A stretch of 39,620 nt of DNA from Verrucomicrobiaceae bacterium (GCA_947440575.1 CANETF010000017.1:1-39620), one strand, 5' to 3'. Positions 16,733-25,287 are shown, counted from the stretch's first letter. Made by a program: numbers and translations. The notes: a model not told the origin generated them from the letters alone.

Positions 16733-17527
16733 ATGATCCGTCCAGTTTCAGCACTAATTCCCTTTACCCTTCGGTTCGCCGTTGTCGGTTTCGGGTTGTG
16801 CTGTTCGGCTTTCGCCAAGGGTCAAGATGCGCTTGAGTTTGAGGAGCTGCAAAACACGCTCCGAACAGCGTATGCCAAGATCAAAGTGCTAGAGAAGGCA
16901 GAAAAGGCCGGCGGAGCACCTTCGGTAGCCCTCCAAGAGTCAGCGGCGACTGCACAAGCCGAGGCAGCCGAACTCAAGGAGCGCTACTTGCAGTTGAGGG
17001 GGTTACTGGATGCCCTCGACATAAGCGCGTTCGAGAACGGTGGTGATGAGAAGGCTGATCGTTTGATCGCTGCTCTGAACGACCTGCGTTTGATCAAAGA
17101 AGCGCAAGAGCAATTGGCCGATGCCCTTTTTGTTTTGCTTGAGGCCTCGACCGAATTCAGCCAAGTGGCCACCCCGGGAAATCCTGAGTCTGTCCAGAAG
17201 CTTGGAATGGCGATGCAAGGTGCCGAGACTGCATTGAAGTCTTCCATCAGCCAAGCCAGGGAACCAACCAAAAAAGAGCTCACCGAGGCCAGCGTCGTTA
17301 GCATTAAGCCTGACCTGGGTGTCGTCGTCCTTGATGTGGGCACTAAGGATGGTGCCAAGCCAGGGATGCCCTTCAATATTTTTCGTGCCGACAAACCCAT
17401 CGCTAGAGTGTTTGTCACTGATGTTCGGTCCAATGTTTCAGGGGCCGTCGTTCGCGAACTTTTCAGCCCGTTAGATAAGCTCATGATAGGTGACCGTGGA
17501 CAAGCGGACGCCTCACAATCCTTCTAA
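16733..17527 (+). CDS. Exported coiled-coil protein of unknown function inside the S10 operon
   Basis: 264 residues; not a ribosomal protein. Residues 1-28 look like a Sec signal peptide (MIRP, hydrophobic core LIPFTLRFAVVGFGLCC, likely cut after SAFA). No good lipobox is seen. Residues about 33-180 are rich in A, E, K, L and Q with heptad-like spacing, predicting long helices or coiled coil. Residues about 188-258 form a beta-rich domain with LGVVVLDVGTKDGAKPGMPF and IARVFVTDVRSNVSGAVVRE, ending in a GDRGQA turn; this pattern recalls small beta-barrel domains of envelope proteins (FlgT-C or MreC-like), a weak resemblance only. It starts 33 bp after rpsS and ends 11 bp before rplV, so it must share the ribosomal transcript. 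Function is unknown; a growth-linked periplasmic or envelope role is inferred from context. Confidence 0.85.
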   Translation: MIRPVSALIPFTLRFAVVGFGLCCSAFAKGQDALEFEELQNTLRTAYAKIKVLEKAEKAGGAPSVALQESAATAQAEAAELKERYLQLRGLLDALDISAFENGGDEKADRLIAALNDLRLIKEAQEQLADALFVLLEASTEFSQVATPGNPESVQKLGMAMQGAETALKSSISQAREPTKKELTEASVVSIKPDLGVVVLDVGTKDGAKPGMPFNIFRADKPIARVFVTDVRSNVSGAVVRELFSPLDKLMIGDRGQADASQSF

Positions 17528-17538
17528 AACCGCACACT

Positions 17539-17967
17539 ATGGAAGTCCGCTCTGTTCATCGCTACGCACGCATCTCTTCGCAAAAGGCCCGTCAGGTCAC
17601 GCGAGCCATTACTGGTATGCCCGTCTCCCAGGCACTCAATGTGCTGGATTTTACGCCCAAGAAGGCTGCCCAGCTCATTGGCAAGGTCCTCCGCACTGCC
17701 ATCGCAAATGCTGAAAACAACCATGAGCTCGACACCGAGGATATGGTGGTTCAAAGCGCAGTCGCTACTCCTGGACCAACGTTGAAGCGCATCACACCCC
17801 GTGCACGTGGGTCAGCAGGTGCCATCAAGAAGAGGCTTTGCCACATCACCGTGATTCTCGCGGCAGGCAAAGAGGAAGCTGACGAAGGTAGTTCGAAATC
17901 CAAGGCGGCAGTCAAGAAGGCTGCACCTCGCAAGCGGCCAGCGGCCAAAAATACGGAACAGGCATAA
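17539..17967 (+). CDS. rplV: 50S ribosomal protein L22
   Basis: Exit-tunnel protein of the large subunit. 142 residues. It begins MEVRSVHRYARISSQKARQV and has the tunnel-hairpin region GPTLKRITPRARGSAGAIKK followed by RLCHITVIL. The last 30 residues are a Lys/Ala/Pro tail (SSKSKAAVKKAAPRKRPAAK) beyond the roughly 110-residue E. coli protein. It starts 11 bp after the exported-protein gene. Confidence 0.96.
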   Translation: MEVRSVHRYARISSQKARQVTRAITGMPVSQALNVLDFTPKKAAQLIGKVLRTAIANAENNHELDTEDMVVQSAVATPGPTLKRITPRARGSAGAIKKRLCHITVILAAGKEEADEGSSKSKAAVKKAAPRKRPAAKNTEQA

Positions 17968-17999
17968 GGCATTCACAATCGAAAACCGAAACACTTATT

Positions 18000-18797
18000 A
18001 TGGGACAGAAAGTAAATCCGATCGGCTTCCGTCTGGCAGTCACCAAAGACTGGCGCTCCAAGTGGTATGCTCCTGAGAAAGAATATGCAGATTCGCTTCA
18101 CAGTGATTTGGCGATTCGCAAATACTTGAAGGACAAACTCATGACGGCTGCGGTCGCCAAGATTGTCATTGAGCGCGCTTGGAACCAAGTTCGTGTCACC
18201 CTTCACACTGCACGTCCCGGTCTGGTAATCGGGCGCAAAGGGGAGGCCATCGAGGAGATGAGCCAAAAAATATCTGGCATGTGTGGAGGACGCCAGGTGA
18301 AGATTGATATCTTTGAAATCAAGCAGCCAGAACTCGATGCTCAGCTTGTTGCAGAGAACATCGCTGTTCAACTTGAGCGTCGTATCTCTTTCCGCCGCGC
18401 CATGAAACGTTCGGTTCAAACGGCCATGGACATGGGTGCCGAGGGCATTCGTATTCGCTGTGCTGGTCGTCTTGGAGGCGCGGATATCGCCCGTGCAGAG
18501 CAATACCGCCAAGGTAAGGTGCCGCTTCAAACACTGCGTGTACCTCTTGACTATGGCTTTGCTGAGGCTCGGACCGTTTATGGTTTGATTGGTGTCAAGG
18601 TTTGGTTGAATCGCGGCAATGCCCCTGAAGGCACATCCGCTCGGCCGAATGATCGTCGTCGCGAACGCCGCAGTGGGCCTCGGCCTGGTGGTGGTGATCG
18701 TCAGTCCTACAGCCGCGGCAATGATCGGACCAACACGCCAGGTTCGGTTTCACCGGCACCTGTTGCCCCAGCAGCTTCCGAAACTGCAGCGGAGTAA
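18000..18797 (+). CDS. rpsC: 30S ribosomal protein S3
   Basis: mRNA-entry protein of the small subunit. 265 residues. It begins MGQKVNPIGFRLAVTKDWRS, has the KH-domain loop GLVIGRKGEAIEEM, and the C-terminal domain blocks GIRIRCAGRLGGADIARAE and RTVYGLIGVKVWL. After the family core a tail of about 50 residues rich in R, G, P and S (NDRRRERRSGPRPGGGD onwards), ending in Pro/Ala/Glu, extends it beyond E. coli's 233 residues. It is 32 bp after rplV. Confidence 0.97.
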   Translation: MGQKVNPIGFRLAVTKDWRSKWYAPEKEYADSLHSDLAIRKYLKDKLMTAAVAKIVIERAWNQVRVTLHTARPGLVIGRKGEAIEEMSQKISGMCGGRQVKIDIFEIKQPELDAQLVAENIAVQLERRISFRRAMKRSVQTAMDMGAEGIRIRCAGRLGGADIARAEQYRQGKVPLQTLRVPLDYGFAEARTVYGLIGVKVWLNRGNAPEGTSARPNDRRRERRSGPRPGGGDRQSYSRGNDRTNTPGSVSPAPVAPAASETAAE

Positions 18798-18842
18798 GCA
18801 TCCACAAATTTTCGAATTTAGAACCCCTACTTATTTCATCTC

Positions 18843-19265
18843 ATGGCCCTTCTTCCAAGTCGCGTCAAATTCCGCAAGTCACAGCGTGGCAGCCGTAAAG
18901 GCACTGCATCACGCGGCAACAAACTTGATTACGGTGAGTTCGGCCTCCAAACGCTTGATCGTGGTTGGGTGAAGAACAACCAGATCGAAGCCTGCCGCGT
19001 GGCCATCACCCGTTTCCTGAAGCGTAAGGGGCGTGTGTTCATTCGGATTTTCCCGCACAAGCCAGTGACTGCGCGCCCACCTGAGACCCGGATGGGTAAA
19101 GGAAAGGGAGCACCGGAATTTTGGGTGGCAGTTGTCCTTCCTGGTCACATGCTCTTTGAAGTTTCTGGCGTCAACGAGGCTACCGCCCGTGAAGCCTGCC
19201 GCTTGGCTGCAAACAAATTAGGTATTCGGACGCGATTTGTGTCCCGCACCTCAACGAACGCCTAG
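18843..19265 (+). CDS. rplP: 50S ribosomal protein L16
   Basis: Large-subunit protein near the A-site tRNA elbow. 140 residues, normal length. It begins [20 protein letters not shown] and has [37 protein letters not shown] and [20 protein letters not shown]. The [17 protein letters not shown] stretch holds the arginine hydroxylated in some bacteria. It is 45 bp after rpsC. Confidence 0.97.
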   Translation: MALLPSRVKFRKSQRGSRKGTASRGNKLDYGEFGLQTLDRGWVKNNQIEACRVAITRFLKRKGRVFIRIFPHKPVTARPPETRMGKGKGAPEFWVAVVLPGHMLFEVSGVNEATAREACRLAANKLGIRTRFVSRTSTNA

Positions 19266-19292
19266 TTCCAAACCCTCAACGCACGAATTGAA

Positions 19293-19490
19293 ATGAAGAT
19301 CAAGGAACTCCGAGAACTGACCGTAGACGAGCTGAGCGCGCGTCGGAACGAACTCAAACAAGAAATCGTCAACCTCCGCATCCAGTCACAAGTGGGTCAA
19401 CTCGAGAATCCTTCCCGCGTGAAGATCATTCGCAGAGAGGTTGCTCGCATTGAAACCCTTATCAGCGCACGCCGTCTGGCTAGCGCCTAA
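19293..19490 (+). CDS. rpmC: 50S ribosomal protein L29
   Basis: Small helical hairpin protein near the exit port. 65 residues, normal length. It has [40 protein letters not shown] and the C-terminal [10 protein letters not shown]. It is 27 bp after rplP. Confidence 0.95.
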   Translation: MKIKELRELTVDELSARRNELKQEIVNLRIQSQVGQLENPSRVKIIRREVARIETLISARRLASA

Positions 19491-19537
19491 CTGTAAAAAA
19501 TCCTGGACGAAGTTTTTCCATCCCTTTAAACCACCTC

Positions 19538-19837
19538 ATGAGCGAAGAAACCGCAACCCCAGCCCCAACAACAGGGGAATCTGTCGAAGATCGCGATAGC
19601 CTGCGCAAAACACGCGTTGGTGTCGTGACATCAGACAAAATGAACAAGACAATTGTGGTCGAGGTTGAACGCCGCGTGCCCCACCCACGGTTCAAGAAGA
19701 TCGTTCGCAGAACCAGCACCTTTCATGCTCATGATGAGAAGGAAGAGGCAAAAATTGGTGACAAGGTTCGCATCATGGAAACCCGTCCATTGAGCAAGAC
19801 CAAGCGTTGGCGGCTCATCGAGGTCCTGGCCCACTAA
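19538..19837 (+). CDS. rpsQ: 30S ribosomal protein S17
   Basis: Early-assembling small-subunit protein of OB fold. 99 residues. The core is [40 protein letters not shown] and [20 protein letters not shown]. About 25 acidic, Thr/Pro-rich residues ([18 protein letters not shown]) precede the core, an extension not found in E. coli. The ATG at 19538 is the only good start before the core unless it begins internally. Confidence 0.95.
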   Translation: MSEETATPAPTTGESVEDRDSLRKTRVGVVTSDKMNKTIVVEVERRVPHPRFKKIVRRTSTFHAHDEKEEAKIGDKVRIMETRPLSKTKRWRLIEVLAH

Positions 19838-19899
19838 GACTGGCCCCGGCTGAATTTTCAAAACACAAACAAGACTAACAAATTTAGGAGGAATCGATC

Positions 19900-20268
19900 A
19901 TGGTCCAGATGGAATCAGCCCTGGTGGTGGCAGACAATACGGGAGCCCGGAGCGCCAAGATGATTGGTGTTTTAGGGAAGAAGAACACGCGTCATGCTTA
20001 TGTGGGGGACATTATTACCGCTCACATCCGTGAGTCGACACCTACCGCTGCGGTCAAGAAGGGTGAAGTTGTACGCGCGGTTGTCGTGAGGAGTGCCTAC
20101 CCGATCCGTCGGGCGGATGGTTCGGTGCTTCGTTTCGACAGTAACGCAATCGTGATCATCGACAAAGATAACAATCCAAAAGGAAGTCGTATTTTCGGAC
20201 CCGTTGCACGTGAGCTTCGGGACAAGAACTTTATGAAAATCGTTTCCCTCGCCCCAGAAGTTCTATGA
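19900..20268 (+). CDS. rplN: 50S ribosomal protein L14
   Basis: Large-subunit protein at a subunit bridge and the site of RsfS binding. 122 residues, exactly family length. It begins [20 protein letters not shown] and has [35 protein letters not shown] and the C-terminal [12 protein letters not shown] full AGGAGG (19886-19891) lies eight bases before the ATG. First gene of the spc part; the 62-bp gap after rpsQ is one of the longer gaps in the cluster. Confidence 0.97.
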   Translation: MVQMESALVVADNTGARSAKMIGVLGKKNTRHAYVGDIITAHIRESTPTAAVKKGEVVRAVVVRSAYPIRRADGSVLRFDSNAIVIIDKDNNPKGSRIFGPVARELRDKNFMKIVSLAPEVL

Positions 20269-20543
20269 GCCGCATTAAAACCCACGTCCGCAAAGGAGAT
20301 CTCGTCGAAGTCGTCGCTGGTGCCCACAAAGGTGCCCAGGGAACGATCCTTGAAGTTCAGCCCGTCAAGGGCCGCGTCTTGGTCGAAGGAGTCCGCATGA
20401 TCAAGAAAGCGGTTCGCCCATCCCAGGCCAATCCCAACGGTGGAATCATCGAAAAGGAAGGTCCCATCCACATTTCCAACATCAAACGCGCCGACGCACC
20501 AAAAGCACCTGCGGCGAAGAAGAAAGTTGCGAAGAAGAAGTAA
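20265..20543 (+). CDS. rplX: 50S ribosomal protein L24
   Basis: Assembly-initiating protein of the large subunit near the exit port. 92 residues. The KOW motif is [19 protein letters not shown], followed by [20 protein letters not shown] and [12 protein letters not shown]. It ends in a Lys/Ala tail ([13 protein letters not shown]). Its ATG overlaps the rplN stop by 4 bp (ATGA), implying translational coupling. Confidence 0.95.
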   Translation: MSRIKTHVRKGDLVEVVAGAHKGAQGTILEVQPVKGRVLVEGVRMIKKAVRPSQANPNGGIIEKEGPIHISNIKRADAPKAPAAKKKVAKKK

Positions 20544-20627
20544 TTGAATTAATTGCCTCCCCCTCCGTATCCGTCAGGCGAATGCCAAGCGCACGAAGGA
20601 AAGGCGGCACATCCCCGACAAAATACC

Positions 20628-21221
20628 ATGCAACCCGAACTGTTAACGCTCTATACCACCCAGGTCCGCAATCAGCTGAAAACCAAGCTGAATCTCTCAA
20701 ATGTGCATCAGGTGCCGGTCCTTGAGAAAATTGTCATCAACTGCTCTGTTGGATCGCAGGCTGAGCGCAAACAGGCCGTGGAAGATGCCCAAGCCGAGCT
20801 TGGCTTGATTACGGGTCAAAAGTGCGTGGTGACCTATTCCAAGAAGGCGATCGCCAACTTTAAATTGCGTGAGGGTGAGCCTGTCGGAGTGAAGGTAACC
20901 CTCCGTGGCCGCAGAATGTACGATTTCATGATGCGTCTCGTAAAGACCGCGATTCCGCGGATTCGGGACTTTCGGGGCGTTGCGCCGAAGGCTTTTGATG
21001 GCCGTGGCAACTACACGCTCGGCATTGCAGACCAAAGCATCTTCCCTGAGGTGGAGTTGGACAAGGTGAAGCGGACCCTTGGATTCGACATCACTTTCGT
21101 GACTTCAACCAATCATGACGACCACGCCCGTGAATTGCTTGCCATGCTTGGCATGCCCTTCCGCCAGCGGACAACCCCCAAAGCGCAAGACACTGCGGAG
21201 GCAGTTGAGGCGGCCGCTTGA
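20628..21221 (+). CDS. rplE: 50S ribosomal protein L5
   Basis: 5S rRNA-binding protein of the central protuberance. From the ATG at 20628 (MQPELLTLYTTQVRNQLKTK) it has 197 residues; the longer frame from a TTG at 20553 would add a low-complexity leader and was rejected. Blocks are GQKCVVTYSKKAIANFKLRE, GEPVGVKVTLRGRRMYDFM and PRIRDFRGVAPKAFDGRGNY. It carries a C-terminal acidic/Ala tail of about 18 residues (TPKAQDTAEAVEAAA). The gap after rplX is 84 bp. rpsN, which normally follows, is missing. Confidence 0.96.
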   Translation: MQPELLTLYTTQVRNQLKTKLNLSNVHQVPVLEKIVINCSVGSQAERKQAVEDAQAELGLITGQKCVVTYSKKAIANFKLREGEPVGVKVTLRGRRMYDFMMRLVKTAIPRIRDFRGVAPKAFDGRGNYTLGIADQSIFPEVELDKVKRTLGFDITFVTSTNHDDHARELLAMLGMPFRQRTTPKAQDTAEAVEAAA

Positions 21222-21249
21222 TCATTGAAACTTTTTTGAGACTCTGACT

Positions 21250-21639
21250 ATGACTGATCCAATCGCCGATTTTCTCACCCGCATTCGCAACGGCTGCATG
21301 GCCGGTAAGGAGGAGGTATTTGCCCCCTTTTCGAAGATGAAAGCTGAGATTTCTCGTATCCTTCAGGAAGAAGGTTACATCTGGGGCTACGAGGTTGACA
21401 CCTCAGAGGCCCATCCCCGTCTGAAGGTGAAGCTGAAGTATCAGGGTCGTGTCCCGGTATTGAAGAACATTCAGCGCGTGAGCAAGCCAGGCTTGCGCAA
21501 GTACGTCTCTGTTGACGAAATCCCCCGGGTCCTTGGTGGCCTTGGCATTACCATTCTTTCCACCTCCAGCGGTCTGATGACCGGTTTCAAGGCACGCAAG
21601 GCCAAGGTGGGCGGTGAACTTCTTGCACAGGTCTATTAA
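21250..21639 (+). CDS. rpsH: 30S ribosomal protein S8
   Basis: 16S rRNA-binding protein; in E. coli also the spc operon repressor. 129 residues, normal length. It begins MTDPIADFLTRIRNGCMAGK and has RISKPGLRKY-like RVSKPGLRKYVSVDEIPRV and the C-terminal LGGLGITILSTSSGLMTGFK. It lies 28 bp after rplE, leaving no room for rpsN. Confidence 0.97.
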   Translation: MTDPIADFLTRIRNGCMAGKEEVFAPFSKMKAEISRILQEEGYIWGYEVDTSEAHPRLKVKLKYQGRVPVLKNIQRVSKPGLRKYVSVDEIPRVLGGLGITILSTSSGLMTGFKARKAKVGGELLAQVY

Positions 21640-21653
21640 AGGAGAACAAAACC

Positions 21654-22193
21654 ATGTCCCGCGTCGGCAAACAACCCATTTCCATTCCAGACAAAGTCAC
21701 CATCAAGGTGGCCGAAGACCGGAGCATCCTTGTAGAGGGCCCCAAGGGCAAGCTTTCCTGGAAGCTTCCTGAAGGCGTCAAACTTGACCAAGATCAGGGC
21801 AACGTCACCATTGTTCGTGAGAACGAGGAGCGGCATACCCGCGCCATGCATGGCACCACTCAGCGTCTGCTGGGGAACATGGTGCAAGGTGTGAGCCAAG
21901 GTTACCGGAAAGATCTTGAAATTCATGGCGTGGGCTTCCGTGCCGCCGTGAAAGGCGATCAACTCGATCTCAACCTTGGCCAATCCCATCCGCGCTTGCA
22001 CCCGATTCCGTCGGGGATCACGGTGACGGTGGCTGAGAACACAAAGATCTCCATCGAAGGCATCGACAAGCAGTTGGTAGGTCAAGTGGCTGCCGATATT
22101 CGGTCATATTACCCACCTGAGCCTTACAAGGGCAAGGGAGTCAGATATGCCGGTGAGAAGATCCGCCGTAAGGCCGGCAAGAGTGTGAAATAA
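21654..22193 (+). CDS. rplF: 50S ribosomal protein L6
   Basis: Large-subunit protein next to the factor-binding site. 179 residues, normal length. It begins MSRVGKQPISIPDKVTIKV and has VEGPKGKLSWKLPEGVKL, YRKDLEIHGVGFRA and the C-terminal PEPYKGKGVRYAGEKIRRKA. AAAGGAG (21638-21644) overlaps the rpsH stop and lies nine bases before the ATG, so coupling with rpsH is likely. Confidence 0.97.
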   Translation: MSRVGKQPISIPDKVTIKVAEDRSILVEGPKGKLSWKLPEGVKLDQDQGNVTIVRENEERHTRAMHGTTQRLLGNMVQGVSQGYRKDLEIHGVGFRAAVKGDQLDLNLGQSHPRLHPIPSGITVTVAENTKISIEGIDKQLVGQVAADIRSYYPPEPYKGKGVRYAGEKIRRKAGKSVK

Positions 22194-22212
22194 CCTTTGA
22201 GACGAAACGAAC

Positions 22213-22569
22213 ATGGCTCTTAAAAATCGCAAAACCAATCGAGTGCAGGTCCACAAACGGATCCGCAAAAAACTCCGGGGCTCAACAGCGCGTCCTCGCC
22301 TCGCAGTGTTCTTCTCGAACAAGAATGTGTACGCCCAACTTATTGATGACGATAAGGGATGCACCCTTTGCTCGGCTTCGAGTAAGGAAAAGGATTTCGG
22401 CACCGCTGGTTCCAACGTGGAGACGGCGACTAAAGTCGGATTTGCAGTCGCCGAGCGTGCCCTGGCTAAAAACATCAACAGCGTTGTCTTTGACCGCGGC
22501 GGCTTCACCTTCCACGGGAAGGTCAAAGCGTTGGCGGAAGCTGCGCGTGAAAAAGGACTTCAGTTTTAA
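22213..22569 (+). CDS. rplR: 50S ribosomal protein L18
   Basis: 5S rRNA-binding protein of the central protuberance. 118 residues, normal length. It has [37 protein letters not shown] and the C-terminal [20 protein letters not shown]. It is 19 bp after rplF. Confidence 0.96.
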   Translation: MALKNRKTNRVQVHKRIRKKLRGSTARPRLAVFFSNKNVYAQLIDDDKGCTLCSASSKEKDFGTAGSNVETATKVGFAVAERALAKNINSVVFDRGGFTFHGKVKALAEAAREKGLQF

Positions 22570-22593
22570 TCTCAGAAACCTCAGATCGAATTT

Positions 22594-23124
22594 ATGGCAG
22601 CATATCAAGACAGCTCCGCCCGTGATGGCGATTCCAACAGCGGCCCAGAAACCATCGAGAAGGTGGTTCACATCAACCGTTGCGCCAAAGTGGTGAAAGG
22701 CGGACGCCGCTTTAGTTTCAGTGCGCTCGTGGTTTCCGGTGATCAGCAAGGCCGAGTGGGCTGCGGATTCGGAAAAGCCAACGAAGTGGCTGACGCGATC
22801 CGAAAAGGTTCCGAGGCTTCCCGTCGGAACATGGAATCCGTCAAGATCCTTGGCAGCACCATTCCCCATGAGGTGATCGGTGAGCACGGTGGTGGTAGAA
22901 TCCTGCTACGCCCGGCTGCTCCAGGGACAGGAATCATCGCAGGCGGCGGTGCACGTGCGGTGCTCGAGGCGGCAGGCGTCCGTGATGTGATCGGCAAGTC
23001 CTTCGGTTCTTCAAATCACGCCAACGTGGTGAAGGCGACCCTCGCAGCCCTTGGTGTTCTGCGCATGCCGGATGAGATTCTTCGGGCGCGTGGAAAGACC
23101 GTTAAGGAGCGTAAGGCACTGTAA
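22594..23124 (+). CDS. rpsE: 30S ribosomal protein S5
   Basis: Accuracy protein of the small subunit near the mRNA entry. 176 residues. The core has [60 protein letters not shown] and [20 protein letters not shown]. The N-terminus has about 20 polar residues ([19 protein letters not shown]) before the core. It is 24 bp after rplR; the next gene is rplO, so rpmD (L30) is missing. Confidence 0.97.
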   Translation: MAAYQDSSARDGDSNSGPETIEKVVHINRCAKVVKGGRRFSFSALVVSGDQQGRVGCGFGKANEVADAIRKGSEASRRNMESVKILGSTIPHEVIGEHGGGRILLRPAAPGTGIIAGGGARAVLEAAGVRDVIGKSFGSSNHANVVKATLAALGVLRMPDEILRARGKTVKERKAL

Positions 23125-23156
23125 GGCTCAACCTCAAATTTTGATCGATACCTACC

Positions 23157-23603
23157 ATGAGACTGCATGATTTGAAACCCAACCGCGGAGCTGTTAAGCG
23201 CCGCAAGCGCATTGGCTGCGGAGAAAGTTCCGGCCACGGCAAGACTTCCTGTAAAGGCAACAAGGGCCAGAAGGCACGTTCAGGCAGCGGCATTCGGCCG
23301 GGCTTTGAGGGTGGTCAAATGCCATTGTTTCGCCGCTTGCCCAAGAAGGGCTTCAGCAACGCCGCTTTCAAAACCAAGTTCGAGGTTGTGAACCTGAGCA
23401 GCCTCGAAAAGGCCTTTGAAGATGGAGCGATTGTCGATGAGGCAACACTTCGGGAGAAGGGCCTTGTGAACCGCACCTGCGATGCTGTCAAAATCTTGGG
23501 CAATGGCGACATCAGTCGCAAGCTGACGGTCCAAGTCAGTCACGTTAGCAGTTCGGCTCGCGAGAAGATCGAAAAAGCGGGCGGAACTGTCGCCTCCGTT
23601 TAA
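23157..23603 (+). CDS. rplO: 50S ribosomal protein L15
   Basis: Late-assembling large-subunit protein. 148 residues, normal length. It begins MRLHDLKPNRGAVKRRKRIG and has GCGESSGHGKTSCKGNKGQK, GSGIRPGFEGGQMPLFRRLP and KKGFSN. It is 32 bp after rpsE and is followed by a 97-bp gap with a long hairpin before secY. Confidence 0.97.
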   Translation: MRLHDLKPNRGAVKRRKRIGCGESSGHGKTSCKGNKGQKARSGSGIRPGFEGGQMPLFRRLPKKGFSNAAFKTKFEVVNLSSLEKAFEDGAIVDEATLREKGLVNRTCDAVKILGNGDISRKLTVQVSHVSSSAREKIEKAGGTVASV

Positions 23604-23629
23604 ACAGGCTTCACCCAACCAACCTTCCC

Positions 23630-23681
23630 GGTGGGCTGCTCGCCTGACAACCGTTTCGGTTGACAGACGGACTAGCCCACC
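23630..23681 (+). promoter_or_regulatory. Long imperfect hairpin between rplO and secY
   Basis: The outer stem GGTGGGCT (23630-23637) pairs with AGCCCACC (23674-23681). The inner stem CAACCG (23648-23653) pairs with CGGTTG (23657-23662) around TTT. The bases between also pair with a few mismatches and one bulge, so almost the whole 52 bases fold as one rod. GATTTCATTT follows, T-rich but not a run. It could be an attenuator that lowers secY relative to ribosomal genes, an RNase processing site, or a protein-binding leader for secY. Confidence 0.55.
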
Positions 23682-23700
23682 GATTTCATTTACACCTCCC

Positions 23701-25209
23701 ATGATTTCAGCATTTCGCGACAGTTTCAAAGTCCCTGAGTTGCGCGCGCGCATTCTCTTCACCCTCGCCATGATCGTGATTGTGCGAATTGGTGCGCAAG
23801 TCACCCTGCCAGGAGTCGATCCTTCGGTTCTCAAGGAATGGATTGATAGTCGCACGAGTGACGCAAGCAGCGGAGCAGCGGCGGTTGCGGCATTGTTGAA
23901 TGTGTTTAGCGGAGGTGGCCTGGAGAACTGCGCTATTTTTGCTCTTGGCATCATGCCTTACATCAGTGCGAGCATTATGATGCAATTGCTGACGGCTGTG
24001 GTTCCGTCGCTGGGTAAGCTGGCCCGTGAAGATGGTGGGCGGCAAAAGATCACGCAGTACACGCGGTTCTTCACCATCGTGCTTTGCTTGTTCCAGGGCT
24101 ACCTTTTGGCGCAGTCATTGAATAATCCGGGACAAAACCCTTTCCTTGGCGGTCTTCAAGACACGATCGATCAGTTGGGTCGCCCCTTGGTGCCGGGATA
24201 TGGGCCTGCGTTTGTCTTCACGACGGTCATCACCATCACAGCGGGAACGATGCTCATGATGTGGTTGGGAGAAATGATCACCGAACGGGGCATTGGCAAT
24301 GGAGTCTCGCTCTTGATCTCGGTAAACATTGTTTCAGCGCTTCCTGGTGCGCTTGTGCAGGTGTGGCAGAGCTATGTTGGTGGCGCGACGGCCGATCCAA
24401 CGAAGGCTGCCATGGTGGTTTTGCTGCTTTTCTTGTTCATCGCGGTCATCGCCGGCATTATTGCCCTGACGCAAGCGCAGCGGAGGATTGTGATTCAGTA
24501 TGCGAAGCGTGTGGTTGGGCGGAAAGTTTATGGTGGTCAAACCCAGTATTTGCCGTTGAAGGTGAACTATTCGGGAGTGATGCCGATCATTTTCGCCCAG
24601 GCCATCCTACTTTTTCCGGCGCAGATTCTGAGTTCGCTGTTTCCTGACGTGAGCTGGGTGAATCGGCTGGCGATGACCCTCAGTTCCGGGTGGGTTTACT
24701 ATGTCATTTCGGCGGCGTTGATTTTCTTCTTTAGCTACTTCTGGGTAGCGACCATGTTTCAGCCCACACAGATCTCTGACGACCTCAAGAAGAGTGGTGG
24801 CTATATTCCCGGGATTCGTCCGGGGAAACCCACAGCTGACTTCTTGGACTTCACGATGAGCCGGCTGACCTTTGCGGGTGCGATCTTCCTGACGCTGCTT
24901 TATGTCATGCCTGGAATCATCAGTCGTTGGGTGGGTATCTCTCCACAGGCGGCACAGTTTTTTGGTGGCACCAGTCTGCTCATTTTGGTGGGGGTCGTGC
25001 TCGACGTGATGCGTCAGATCGAAACCCATTTGCTGCAAAGTCATTATGATGGATTCCTTCGCAAAGGACGGATCCGGGGCCGTTTTGATCGGATGCAATC
25101 TTCGGGCGGCCAGGTGGCGAGTTCTTCGACCGTGGTGCTGCTTTGGGCGGTGATTGCCATTTTGACATTGATTGGAATCACTTACTTCGTGATGAAGACA
25201 AAGGGCTGA
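23701..25209 (+). CDS. secY: Protein translocase subunit SecY
   Basis: Channel subunit of the Sec translocon in the inner membrane. 502 residues, about 60 more than E. coli SecY, mainly as extra residues in the first half (EWIDSRTSDASSGAAAVAAL and the segment around NNPGQNPFLGG). Ten membrane segments can be traced. Signature blocks are GIMPYISASIMMQLL, WLGEMITERGIGNGVSLLI, VNYSGVMPIIFAQAILLFP, KSGGYIPGIRPGKPT and the C-terminal LLQSHYDGFLRKGRIRGRF. Its start has no Shine-Dalgarno sequence. It is separated from rplO by the hairpin and followed by map after 78 bp. Confidence 0.97.
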   Translation: MISAFRDSFKVPELRARILFTLAMIVIVRIGAQVTLPGVDPSVLKEWIDSRTSDASSGAAAVAALLNVFSGGGLENCAIFALGIMPYISASIMMQLLTAVVPSLGKLAREDGGRQKITQYTRFFTIVLCLFQGYLLAQSLNNPGQNPFLGGLQDTIDQLGRPLVPGYGPAFVFTTVITITAGTMLMMWLGEMITERGIGNGVSLLISVNIVSALPGALVQVWQSYVGGATADPTKAAMVVLLLFLFIAVIAGIIALTQAQRRIVIQYAKRVVGRKVYGGQTQYLPLKVNYSGVMPIIFAQAILLFPAQILSSLFPDVSWVNRLAMTLSSGWVYYVISAALIFFFSYFWVATMFQPTQISDDLKKSGGYIPGIRPGKPTADFLDFTMSRLTFAGAIFLTLLYVMPGIISRWVGISPQAAQFFGGTSLLILVGVVLDVMRQIETHLLQSHYDGFLRKGRIRGRFDRMQSSGGQVASSSTVVLLWAVIAILTLIGITYFVMKTKG

Positions 25210-25287
25210 TTGATGTCCATGCCTGCTGGAGCTGGGCCTGCGAAGGCTCAGACAAGGTGATAACGGATCCTTTATAGAGCACAAAGT

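Noticed and set aside
25232-25251. Hairpin with GCGA loop between secY and map as a terminator
   Set aside because: The 8-bp stem is weak (one G-U) and no T tract follows; secY and map are probably cotranscribed.
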